From IMG/VR virus record IMGVR_UViG_3300027963_003641, positions 1 through 34,227 of that record: DNA of 34,227 nt; one strand, given 5' to 3'. The notes below the pieces were generated by a model. That model did not search any database. It saw nothing but the letters and a program-made list of their open reading frames with translations, and was not told the DNA's origin. This DNA comes from a virus. The position numbers and the translations under genes were made by a program. Shown piece by piece: positions 15,316 to 22,422 of the stretch; the stretch's first letter is position 1, and the number at the start of each line of letters is the position of its first letter.

Positions 15316-16201
15316 AATTCTAGTTACCGGTGCTAGTGGATTGTTAGGCACAGAGATCTGTAGACAATTAAAAACAGTTGAGGGCAACGAAGTTTGGGCT
15401 ATCGACAATCACAGTCGCAGTTCAACTATTCCTCCTTGTGATCACTTCTTGGAAATTGATCTAACTGATCAAACATCAATTGATAAATTACCCCGAGTGT
15501 TTGATTACATCTATCACTATGGTGCCATCAACGGTACCAAGAATTTTTACGAACGTCCTAACCATGTGTTGGCAAACAATTTTATTTGTGACCTAAACAT
15601 GTTTGAGTATGCTGGAGAAATTACAAACCTTAAAAAAATTGTGTATGCCAGCAGTAGTGAAATAGTAAGTGATGATCCTGTTAGTCCTGTGCCTGAGCAT
15701 GCAAACATCACTATCCGAGACATTCACAATGCTCGTTGGAGTTATAGGCTTGCCAAAGTATGCAGTGAAAACTATTTGGCCAACAGCCGACTGCCTTATG
15801 TGATGTTGCGTTACTTCAATGTGTACGGTGAGAACAGCAAGGCTGGACACTTCTTAGCTGATCAGATTGCCAAGATCAAAGAAGGCAGATTTGAGTGCTT
15901 TGGTGCCAACGAAACTAGAAGTTTCTGTCATGTGGAAGATGCTATACGAGCCAGTATCTACTGCGCCCAAACACAAACTCGTGAACTGATCAACATTGGC
16001 AACGACAGAGAAATCACCATTATGGATGCGGCACAAATCATTGCATCAGCACTGGGTCATGCCAATCCCGCTTGGACTACCACTCCGGGCAAGCCCGGAA
16101 GCACAGCCAGTCGCAGACCTGACATCACCCGACTACGAAGCATCATGCCCGATTACGTGCCCATGAGTTTTGAATCGGGTGTGCAAAAATCAATTGGATA
16201 A
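15308..16201 (+). CDS. NAD-dependent sugar nucleotide epimerase/dehydratase
   Basis: From the ATG at 15308, preceded by AAAGGA, the protein has 297 residues. MTKILVTGASGLLGTEICRQL is the NAD-binding start; IVYASSSEI gives the catalytic serine region; RWSYRLAK is the YxxxK pair; RYFNVYGENS is the conserved RYFNVYG; RSFCHVEDAIRA is the usual FxxVxD motif and INIGNDREITIMDAA the late signature. It is an extended SDR acting on a nucleotide sugar, either epimerising or dehydrating it. The first 8 bases overlap the dehydrogenase gene, so the two are translationally linked. It ends the sugar module; the following 70 bases contain the queE promoter. Confidence 0.82.
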   Translation: MTKILVTGASGLLGTEICRQLKTVEGNEVWAIDNHSRSSTIPPCDHFLEIDLTDQTSIDKLPRVFDYIYHYGAINGTKNFYERPNHVLANNFICDLNMFEYAGEITNLKKIVYASSSEIVSDDPVSPVPEHANITIRDIHNARWSYRLAKVCSENYLANSRLPYVMLRYFNVYGENSKAGHFLADQIAKIKEGRFECFGANETRSFCHVEDAIRASIYCAQTQTRELINIGNDREITIMDAAQIIASALGHANPAWTTTPGKPGSTASRRPDITRLRSIMPDYVPMSFESGVQKSIG

Positions 16202-16218
16202 ACTGGCAACTTAGTCTC

Positions 16219-16248
16219 TTGCTAAATGCCCAATGTTTCGTGTATAAT
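16219..16248 (+). promoter_or_regulatory. putative promoter before queE
   Basis: TATAAT (16243-16248) is a perfect -10 box; the best -35 candidate is TTGCTA (16219-16224) with an 18-base spacer, which is only half consensus. The predicted start is near 16255, giving a 19-base leader with AAAGGA before the ATG at 16274. Confidence 0.5.
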
Positions 16249-16273
16249 GTACAATGTATAACAAAGGATACAG

Positions 16274-17131
16274 ATGAGTAAACTTAAAATAGCAGAACTA
16301 TTTTATTCAGTTCAGGGTGAAGGTCGATACATGGGTGTACCTAGTGTGTTCTTGAGAACATTTGGGTGCAACTTTACTTGCGGTGGCTTCGGTATGCCGC
16401 GTGGTGAAATGAGTTCTGAGCGTGATGCTATCGCTGAACGCATGATTGAATTCAAAGACTACAACGAACTGCCCTTGGTGTCAACTGGCTGTGACAGTTA
16501 TGCATCGTGGGATCCACGATTCAAAGACTTGAGTCCCATGCTAGAAACTAATGCTATTGTGCATCGTATCATGGAAATACTTCCGCACAAGCGTTGGGAA
16601 AACGAGCATCTTGTTATCACAGGTGGTGAACCTTTGTTAGGTTGGCAACGTGCTTATCCGGACTTGTTGAATCATCCAAGCATGGGCAGACTTCGAGAAA
16701 TCACATTTGAAACTAATGGCACTCAGCGGTTAGATGATCAATTCAAACAACACTTGCACACCTGGACCTCTCATCATGGTCAAGACTTCTATAGAGAAGT
16801 AACATTTAGTGTGAGTGCTAAACTACCCGGGTCAGGTGAATCATGGTCAGATGCTATCTGTCCAGATGTGGTATGTGAATATGAAGAATATGGCTACACC
16901 TATTTGAAACTGGTTGTAGCAACAGAACAGGATCTAGCAGATGCAGAACAAGCAGTCTTGGAGTATCGCACAGCAGGCTTTACTGGTCCTGTGTATGTTA
17001 TGCCTGTTGGTGGGGTTGAGCGGGTGTATACCCTTAACAATCGTGCAGTGGCAGAAATGGCAATGCGAAAAGGCTGGCGGTACAGTGATCGACTACAAGT
17101 GCCACTCTTTAAAAACGAATGGGGAACTTGA
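16274..17131 (+). CDS. queE: 7-carboxy-7-deazaguanine synthase (QueE), radical SAM, with split cysteine motif
   Basis: QueE is a radical SAM enzyme that converts 6-carboxytetrahydropterin to 7-carboxy-7-deazaguanine. ELFYSVQGEGRYMGVPSVFLR (residues 8-28) is the family's N-terminal signature, VITGGEPLLGW the SAM-binding GGEP motif, and ITFETNGTQ follows. The cluster cysteines are Cys32 and Cys36 with the third apparently at Cys73 (STGCDSYASWD), so the motif reads CX3C-X36-C instead of the usual CX3CX2C. A 36-residue insertion (GFGMPRG to LPLVS) separates them. The protein has 285 residues, longer than typical QueE (about 210-250) partly for this reason. It has its own promoter and is followed in a TGATG overlap by a small gene. 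Confidence 0.9.
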   Translation: MSKLKIAELFYSVQGEGRYMGVPSVFLRTFGCNFTCGGFGMPRGEMSSERDAIAERMIEFKDYNELPLVSTGCDSYASWDPRFKDLSPMLETNAIVHRIMEILPHKRWENEHLVITGGEPLLGWQRAYPDLLNHPSMGRLREITFETNGTQRLDDQFKQHLHTWTSHHGQDFYREVTFSVSAKLPGSGESWSDAICPDVVCEYEEYGYTYLKLVVATEQDLADAEQAVLEYRTAGFTGPVYVMPVGGVERVYTLNNRAVAEMAMRKGWRYSDRLQVPLFKNEWGT

Positions 17132-17517
17132 TGGGACTATTTGATCGATTCCGTAAAAAGCCTGAGCCGGTTCCAAAGGTACGATCCGACCCCAAGCCAA
17201 AGGCACCAGAGAAAACTGAAAAAGAAATTGCTACAGAAAACAAAGAGCCGTATGTTAGCATTGTACGCATGGATGTAGATCCCAACAACTTGCACCAAGG
17301 TGCATTTGAACTGGACTGGAATGATATCTTTGTGGCTCGCCTGGTCAAAGCCGGCTACATGATGAAACCCAATGACACAGACTCAGTCATTGTGGATCGG
17401 TGGTTTCAAAATATTTGCCGACATGTGGTCATGGAAACTTGGGAACAAGAGCAGGCCATAGGCAAGCAGTATGTGAATAGTCGTGACCTTGGCGGCGGGA
17501 GAACAGAGGTATCATGA
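17131..17517 (+). CDS. conserved phage protein of unknown function
   Basis: The start at 17131 overlaps the queE stop (TGATG), giving 128 residues. A basic amphipathic N-terminus (MGLFDRFRKK) is followed by a Pro/Lys/Glu-rich, probably disordered linker to about residue 40. A folded part follows with VSIVRMDVDPNNLHQGAFELDWNDIFVARLVKAGY and an RWFQNICRHVVMETWEQE helix. The linker plus amphipathic head could associate with a membrane or a partner. No enzyme motif is visible and I do not recognise the family. It overlaps the next gene by 4 bases. Confidence 0.68.
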   Translation: MGLFDRFRKKPEPVPKVRSDPKPKAPEKTEKEIATENKEPYVSIVRMDVDPNNLHQGAFELDWNDIFVARLVKAGYMMKPNDTDSVIVDRWFQNICRHVVMETWEQEQAIGKQYVNSRDLGGGRTEVS

Positions 17518-17990
17518 TATTCAATCACATCAAAGACCTCAAAGCCGAAGGTAAAAAAATCGGCATCACATTCAGTCAATTTGACATGCTACATGCAGGC
17601 CATATTGCCATGTTGGCCGAAGCCAAGAACCACTGCGATTACTTGATTGCAGGATTGCAAACAGATGCCAGTATTGATCGTCCAGGTGTTAAAAATCCAC
17701 CTATTCAAAGTATTGTAGAGCGTCAAATACAATTGAGTGCTTGCCGGTTTGTAGACGAAATCGTTGTTTACACCACTGAAAGTGACCTAGTGGATATATT
17801 GCTTACATTGCCCATTGATGTACGCATACTGGGCGATGAATACGAAGACACAAACTTTACTGGTCGATCTGAAGGACAGGCCATGCAAATTCAACATGTG
17901 TTTAACAGTAGGGATCACTCGTTCTCTAGTTCAAGTCTGCGTAAACGTGTGGTAGCCGCAGAGACTGAAAAAGTGCTAATGCAAAAATGA
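17514..17990 (+). CDS. cytidylyltransferase-like nucleotidyltransferase
   Basis: The 158-residue protein fits the small HxGH nucleotidyltransferase family (TagD/RfaE-C type). GITFSQFDMLHAGHIAMLAEAK contains the HAGH signature that binds the nucleotide phosphates, DYLIAGLQTDAS follows as usual, and SSSSLRKRVV near the C-terminus resembles the ISSTxIRxRI motif. The region IVERQIQLSACRFVDEIVVY corresponds to the standard ERxxxLxxxxxVDEV. Members join CMP or AMP to glycerol-phosphate, heptose phosphates or similar. In a glycan-rich phage it probably activates a small sugar or polyol phosphate. It is coupled by 4-base overlaps on both sides. Confidence 0.85.
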   Translation: MIFNHIKDLKAEGKKIGITFSQFDMLHAGHIAMLAEAKNHCDYLIAGLQTDASIDRPGVKNPPIQSIVERQIQLSACRFVDEIVVYTTESDLVDILLTLPIDVRILGDEYEDTNFTGRSEGQAMQIQHVFNSRDHSFSSSSLRKRVVAAETEKVLMQK

Positions 17991-18712
17991 TCTTGTATGT
18001 GAATGGTGACAGCCATGCCGCGGCCGCCGAAGCAGTAAATCCATATTCATGGGCAGAGGATGATGGACTGTACTATGGACTAGGACAACAGCCTCACCCA
18101 AACAATGAACGTGTGAGTTTTGGTTGTGAGATAGCCAACCGTCTCAATGCTATACTATACCTTGATGCACAGGCTGGTGGATCAAATGCCCGTATTATCC
18201 GTACCACAAGATCGTGGTTGCATGAACAAAGTAATTTTGAAGATATTTTTGTGATACTGCAATGGTCTACCTGGGAACGACAAGAATGGTTTTATAAAGA
18301 TACATGGTATCAAGTCAATGCAAGTGGTATAGATGCGGTACCATCAGTGTTTGCTGAACGATATAAAAATTTTGTATCAAACATCAATTGGAATGAAGTG
18401 CAACAACAAGCACATGATGAGATTTGGCAATTCCATAACGAACTAAAACTCAATCAAGTCCGGCATGTGATGTTTAATGGTAACAGTCATTTTGATAAAA
18501 TTTCTCAAAATTATGACTGGAGTCAATGTTACATGGCACCATATGATCCTAATCAAACCTATGATTCGGTGCTAAGAAACAACGGATTCAGTACAGTCAA
18601 CCCAAATTCATGGCATTTTGGGCCAGAAGCCCATTGCTTTTGGGCTGAACATGTGTTACAATACATTTACAATAACAACTTGATTGTGACCAATGAAATA
18701 CGTACTGATTGA
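17987..18712 (+). CDS. SGNH-like phage protein
   Basis: The protein has 241 residues. LYVNGDSHAAAAEAV at the N-terminus is a good SGNH block I, with Ser9 as the candidate nucleophile. AQAGGSNARIIRTT supplies the block II/III-type glycine and asparagine. VMFNGNSHFD is a later turn, and NSWHFGPEAHCFWAEHVLQY resembles block V, with a histidine followed by xGPExH. Related proteins occur as phage accessory genes of unknown substrate; esterase or acyl transfer activity on a glycan is the likeliest role. No signal peptide is present. The end overlaps the exonuclease gene by 20 bases. Confidence 0.6.
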   Translation: MILYVNGDSHAAAAEAVNPYSWAEDDGLYYGLGQQPHPNNERVSFGCEIANRLNAILYLDAQAGGSNARIIRTTRSWLHEQSNFEDIFVILQWSTWERQEWFYKDTWYQVNASGIDAVPSVFAERYKNFVSNINWNEVQQQAHDEIWQFHNELKLNQVRHVMFNGNSHFDKISQNYDWSQCYMAPYDPNQTYDSVLRNNGFSTVNPNSWHFGPEAHCFWAEHVLQYIYNNNLIVTNEIRTD

Positions 18713-19742
18713 TACTGCCAACATGTTCTTTCGTGCCAGGCACGGGGCATTTAGAGCCGCAGACTCTTGGACCAAACTGGGCTTTGCTCTGCATGTTACC
18801 TTGATGGCTGTGAACAAAATGGCCCGACGATTTGAAGCAGATCATGTGGTATTTGCACTGGAAGGACGCTCGTGGCGCAAGGACTACTACAAACCCTACA
18901 AAGCCAATCGTGCTGTGGCTCGGGGTAAAATGACCGAAGCCGAAGCAGAAGAAGACAAACTGTTTTGGGAAACCTATGACGAACTGACTAAATACTTGGC
19001 TACGAAAACCAATTGTAGCGTTATCCGATGTGCCACTGCCGAAGCAGATGATATCATAGCACGTTGGATTGCTTTACACCCCCAAGATGAACACACCATT
19101 GTAAGTTCAGACACTGACTTTGTGCAACTACTCGCGCCCAATGTCACGCAATACAATGGCATTAGTGATGAACTGTTAACACTGGAGGGCATATTTGATG
19201 CTAAAGGTAAGCACGTCAATGATAAGAAAACTAAACAACCAAAAACGATCCCGGATCCACAGTGGTTGTTATTTGAGAAGTGTATGCGTGGCGACTCCTC
19301 AGACAACGTATTCAGTGCGTATCCTGGAGTACGTGAGAAAGGCACAAAGAATAAAGTTGGTCTCCGTGAGGCCTTTGGAGACAGAGACAAGCGCGGATAC
19401 AATTGGAACAACATGATGTTGCAACGTTGGACCGACCCGGATGGAGTCGAACATCGTGTGTTAGATGATTATGAACGTAATTGTACCTTGATTGACTTGA
19501 CTGCTCAACCTGCGGACATCAAGGCCACTGTGGACTCGGCCATATGCGAACAGATTTCGCATAAGGATGTGGGGCAAGTGGGTGTGAGATTTATGCAATT
19601 CTGCGGCAAGTATGAATTGAACAAGTGTAGCGATGCGGCTGAACAGTTTGGTCGCTGGCTCAATGAAACATATAAAGGAGTGCTGAATGATATTAGCCAA
19701 ACCGGTAGTAGAGAATCAATATTGGATTCTCAAGAAGGATGA
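18693..19742 (+). CDS. 5'-3' exonuclease / RNase H of the T4 Rnh (FEN-like) type
   Basis: A 349-residue FEN-family nuclease. MKYVLIDTANMFFRARHG gives the first metal aspartate (Asp7). FALEGRSWRKDYYKPYKANR is the template/helical-arch entry seen in phage exonucleases. AEADDIIAR and VSSDTDFVQLLAPN hold the next acidic metal ligands. CMRGDSSDNVFSAYPGVREKG is the GDxSDN plus helix-hairpin-helix motif that binds duplex DNA. In T4 the homolog removes RNA primers from Okazaki fragments and helps degrade host DNA. Its N-terminus overlaps the SGNH-like gene by 20 bases and its last 56 bases overlap the next gene; both overlaps are unusually long for this window. Confidence 0.88.
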   Translation: MKYVLIDTANMFFRARHGAFRAADSWTKLGFALHVTLMAVNKMARRFEADHVVFALEGRSWRKDYYKPYKANRAVARGKMTEAEAEEDKLFWETYDELTKYLATKTNCSVIRCATAEADDIIARWIALHPQDEHTIVSSDTDFVQLLAPNVTQYNGISDELLTLEGIFDAKGKHVNDKKTKQPKTIPDPQWLLFEKCMRGDSSDNVFSAYPGVREKGTKNKVGLREAFGDRDKRGYNWNNMMLQRWTDPDGVEHRVLDDYERNCTLIDLTAQPADIKATVDSAICEQISHKDVGQVGVRFMQFCGKYELNKCSDAAEQFGRWLNETYKGVLNDISQTGSRESILDSQEG

Positions 19743-20127
19743 TCGCAAGATCGGCCAACTCGAATTAAAAGAGAACGGCAACTGCACTATAAAAATTCTT
19801 GATAGTGTAATAAGTTACAAAACAATCAAGATGGCTCGAGAGGCAATTGAAATCCAATTCGAGCCGGCCGAAACTGCAACTCCATTGCCACCAAACATGG
19901 TATATGGCCACGAAGTTGAAGGTGATGTATTCAATCCACTCTGGGACGTGAAACATCGGTTGCCACTGTTCACCAGAGAAGACAAATCCAAGTCATGGTT
20001 CGCTGCCGGCTGGTACCGAGTCAAACAACATCGCAAGTGGAAGACCGTGCAACACCCCAAACTAATCACCTTGGAGCGTTATGCTTACCAAGGCCCCTTT
20101 CAAACCAAGGAACAAGCAAGTGTCTAA
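19687..20127 (+). CDS. conserved phage protein of unknown function
   Basis: A 146-residue protein that starts inside the exonuclease gene (56-base overlap) but has a strong AAAGGAG before its ATG, so the start is credible. The N-terminal half is beta-rich (YWILKKDDRKIGQLELKENG, CTIKILDSVISYKTIKMAREAI). The second half has VYGHEVEGDVFNPLWDVKHRLPLFTREDKSKSWFAAGWYRVK and YAYQGPF. The pattern looks like a compact alpha/beta phage replication-region protein; I do not recognise a named family. It overlaps the MazG-like gene by 8 bases. Confidence 0.7.
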   Translation: MILAKPVVENQYWILKKDDRKIGQLELKENGNCTIKILDSVISYKTIKMAREAIEIQFEPAETATPLPPNMVYGHEVEGDVFNPLWDVKHRLPLFTREDKSKSWFAAGWYRVKQHRKWKTVQHPKLITLERYAYQGPFQTKEQASV

Positions 20128-20476
20128 TCCTTTTCGCGATCAAGAAAAATTCATGCGAGCCTGTGAACAAACAGTAGGCGAGTTCAACGAAGCACAATAT
20201 CAACTGTATTGCAATCTCATCAGCGAAGAATTTGATGAATTGGTAGCCAGCAAGACCAAAACGGATGATCTTGATGCACTAATTGATATCCTTGTTGTGA
20301 CTATTGGTGCCATCCATAGTCTAGGTGCCGATGCAGAAGGTGCTTGGAAAGAAGTCATGAGTACTAACTTTGCCAAGATCGACAAACAAACAGGTCGGGT
20401 TCGCAAACGTGAAGATGGCAAGGTACTCAAGCCGGCCGGATGGGTGCCGCCTAATCTAGAACCTTTTGTGTCATGA
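20120..20476 (+). CDS. MazG-like all-alpha NTP pyrophosphohydrolase
   Basis: I choose GTG at 20120 with AAGGA 8 bases upstream; the open frame from 20081 would add 13 residues that lie wholly inside the previous gene. The 118-residue chain has NLISEEFDELVAS (ExxEE-type helix) and DLDALIDILVVTIGAIHSLGAD, the ExxD-type helix that completes the magnesium site of MazG/dUTPase-2-fold enzymes. Then come AWKEVMSTNFAKI and a basic RKREDGKVLKPAGW tail, common in phage MazG-like proteins. These enzymes hydrolyse NTPs or dNTPs, possibly removing abnormal or signalling nucleotides during infection. It lies in the replication-type block beside the exonuclease. Confidence 0.8.
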   Translation: MSNPFRDQEKFMRACEQTVGEFNEAQYQLYCNLISEEFDELVASKTKTDDLDALIDILVVTIGAIHSLGADAEGAWKEVMSTNFAKIDKQTGRVRKREDGKVLKPAGWVPPNLEPFVS

Positions 20477-20688
20477 GTCTGCATATCAATCGTTTCGTTG
20501 ACAGCATCAAAGCACACGAATCACGCGGTCAGCGTGATTTTGTCATGACCATGCGTGAAGCCAAGGACCTGCATGGTGATATTACAAAATTGTTGCTAAC
20601 ATTAGAAACCTTGCACACCCGCAATACCCAACCCCGAGAAGAAACAATCTCGGTAGAAATGAGTGGCGGCAGTTTCAAAACCACGTAG
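20473..20688 (+). CDS. small conserved phage protein of unknown function
   Basis: A 71-residue, probably helical protein: HINRFVDSIKAHESRG, DFVMTMREAKDLHGDITKLLLTLETLH, then a short tail with ISVEMSGGSF. It starts within the MazG-like stop (ATGA). Its stop TAG at 20686-20688 lies in the left arm of the hairpin at 20684-20710, which also contains a late-type promoter box. No known domain is recognised; it may be a small assembly or DNA-associated protein, but nothing proves this. Confidence 0.68.
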   Translation: MSLHINRFVDSIKAHESRGQRDFVMTMREAKDLHGDITKLLLTLETLHTRNTQPREETISVEMSGGSFKTT

Positions 20689-20710
20689 TTTTTGAGATAA
20701 ATAAACTACG
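20684..20710 (+). promoter_or_regulatory. hairpin with a late-type promoter box in its loop
   Basis: CGTAGTTT (20684-20691) and AAACTACG (20703-20710) form an 8-base-pair stem with an 11-base loop. GATAAATA (20696-20703), one base from the T4 late box, spans the loop and first base of the 3' arm; RNA started by it at about 20709 would lack the stem. The 3' arm touches the Shine-Dalgarno GGAG (20710-20713) of the next gene. The left arm contains the stop codon of the previous gene. Confidence 0.5.
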
Positions 20711-20719
20711 GAGATAACG

Positions 20720-21016
20720 ATGTCAAGACCCAAGCCGAATGTGCTAATCGAGTACACTGATAAAGCAACTTACAAGACCGAACAAGTGTTGGCTAGTGAA
20801 GGAGTGTGGGCAGTATTTTTTGATACCAAACCCATTAATCTCAAAACATCTAACATGCTCACTCAATATCCAGGACCCAAGTATAAAAAAGTTAGTTTTT
20901 CAAATCCTGGGCATGCCAAGAACTTGGCCAAAAAACTCAACACACAATTCAAGACCGACAAATTCACAGTCGTGCTCTTGACGCAGGGGGTGCAAGTATA
21001 CCCCGATGCCAAGTAA
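20720..21016 (+). CDS. conserved phage protein of unknown function
   Basis: A 98-residue, Lys-rich soluble protein. NVLIEYTDKATYKTEQVLASEGVWAVFFDTKPINLKT, then YKKVSFSNPGHAKNLAKKLNTQF and FTVVLLTQGVQVY, suggest alternating strands and helices. It has a GGAG Shine-Dalgarno site and is preceded by a late-type box within a hairpin, so late expression is likely. The end overlaps the next gene by 11 bases. I recognise no motif that names a function. Confidence 0.7.
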   Translation: MSRPKPNVLIEYTDKATYKTEQVLASEGVWAVFFDTKPINLKTSNMLTQYPGPKYKKVSFSNPGHAKNLAKKLNTQFKTDKFTVVLLTQGVQVYPDAK

Positions 21017-21365
21017 ACAACAACTCACTCAACAACTATTAAATCAACTGCCAGCAGATGATCTGCCCAGTTTAGAGCATGCTCTTAAAACATGGTGGCA
21101 AGATCCACGTGACGATGGCGGGCTAAGATTGAGCCTATGGGGTTATGATGTCTTTAAATTTTTGTTAATAGAACAATATGAGTTTGAATTTTTAAAAGTT
21201 CTAAGTCCCAGTTTGTTAATGACCTTGAACCGAAAACTAGACTGCCCCTATTATATCAGGGCCGGCAAGACACCTAGACTGATCATGTTTGGCAGTCAAC
21301 AGGCCATGATGTATGCCATGTACGGCGATTTAGAAAAGTTTTTGGGTTACCTGGATCGAACCTAA
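21006..21365 (+). CDS. conserved phage protein of unknown function
   Basis: A 119-residue protein, mostly helical: SKQQLTQQLLNQLPADDLPSLEHALKTWW, then SLWGYDVFKFLLIEQYEFEFLKVLSP, CPYYIRAGKTPRLIMFGSQQAMMYAMYGDLEKFLGYL. It starts inside the previous gene (11-base overlap) and its last 36 bases overlap the tail of a minus-strand glycosyltransferase-like gene, so the two converge. No family is recognised. It is the last plus-strand gene before the minus-strand glycosyltransferase island. Confidence 0.68.
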   Translation: MPSKQQLTQQLLNQLPADDLPSLEHALKTWWQDPRDDGGLRLSLWGYDVFKFLLIEQYEFEFLKVLSPSLLMTLNRKLDCPYYIRAGKTPRLIMFGSQQAMMYAMYGDLEKFLGYLDRT

Positions 21366-22418
21366 ATCAATCTGAGGCAAACTCACATGATGAATACTGT
21401 GACTATTGTATTCTTGCATGATTTTAATCAATACTGATCTTGTGTTTAAATCATACGTGTTGATCTTTTGAATGCAATATTCCAAAAATACATTTTGTTC
21501 CAGCAGATTAATATTGTGTTGTAGTCTAGCATAGTTGGTGGCTATAAAATCTTTTGCTAGATTAGGGTTGCGTAAGAGATTTAAATTCTTCTCCACAGCA
21601 TAGTAGGCACGATCCCAGGGATCTGCAAGCGTTTCGTAACTGTGGTCCACTATGTCATCAAACACATCAAATCCTAATTGTCTTAGGCTTTGGGGTATGC
21701 GCCAGCCACCAACCCAGATGGGCAAAGTACCGCCATACATGGCCATGATGGTTTTTTCTGTTTGTAAAGTCTCGCGTTCATAAAAACTGGGTTCAGTAAT
21801 CAAACTAACACAACTGGGTTCAAATACCGTGGACTGAAGTAATCCAGCATAGTTTTCAGAGTTTTTAACATGACCATAACGTAGACCATGATCCATAAAA
21901 ACTTCGTGCCCAAATGTGTATATTTTTTCAGGTATGTCTATTGGAGTGTCACGTATGATTTTTTTGTACCGTTCAGATTGTGTGTTTCTAATCATGTGGT
22001 TTCTTTTGAGATTGGTAGTTTTCCAACATAACGAGTAAGAATAATCAACAAGTTCAAAGTGCTTGATCAATAGCAACAAAAACTCTCGGTTGTGCCGTGG
22101 TTTGTTGATCATAAAGTTGAAACAAGTGGTTTTGTTGTTCCAGTTGGGTTGGATATTTTGTTGTGCGAATTCTTCTGCAGATGCGGCCAAAAATACAGGC
22201 AAACTCACATGATTGAACTGTTGCAGTTGATCTTCATGTGCCATGTGGTCAAATACCAAGAGATGTTGCTGGGAGTCACAGGTGCTGTGTTCCAGCAAAT
22301 TTTTTATATGGAAAGTACTGAGGTCAACGTCGTAGTGATGATCGTTTACAAAAATAATTTCTGGTTTGGTTAAAGTTTCATCACAGTAACGATATGTTGG
22401 GCCAAAGATATCTATCAT
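21330..22418 (-). CDS. glycosyltransferase-like protein, tandem copy A (GT10-like)
   Basis: I choose the ATG at 22418 (362 residues), 4 bases after the stop of copy B; a GTG 24 bases upstream is possible but lacks a ribosome-binding site. The protein opens with MIDIFGPTYRYCDETLTKPEII. CFNFMINKPRHNREFLLLLIKHF is near residue 100, followed by YSYSLCWKTTNLKRNH, and ITEPSFYERETLQTEKTIMAMYGGTLPIWVGGWRIPQSLRQLGFDVFDDIVDHSYE near residues 210-270 in several blocks. The TEKT...GTLPIW(V/I)G arrangement resembles the donor-binding part of alpha-1,3-fucosyltransferase-like (GT10) enzymes. Its C-terminus is longer and different from copies B and C. Sugar and acceptor unknown. Confidence 0.65.
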   Translation of the reverse strand: MIDIFGPTYRYCDETLTKPEIIFVNDHHYDVDLSTFHIKNLLEHSTCDSQQHLLVFDHMAHEDQLQQFNHVSLPVFLAASAEEFAQQNIQPNWNNKTTCFNFMINKPRHNREFLLLLIKHFELVDYSYSLCWKTTNLKRNHMIRNTQSERYKKIIRDTPIDIPEKIYTFGHEVFMDHGLRYGHVKNSENYAGLLQSTVFEPSCVSLITEPSFYERETLQTEKTIMAMYGGTLPIWVGGWRIPQSLRQLGFDVFDDIVDHSYETLADPWDRAYYAVEKNLNLLRNPNLAKDFIATNYARLQHNINLLEQNVFLEYCIQKINTYDLNTRSVLIKIMQEYNSHSIHHVSLPQIDLGSIQVTQKLF

Positions 22419-22422
22419 GTGT

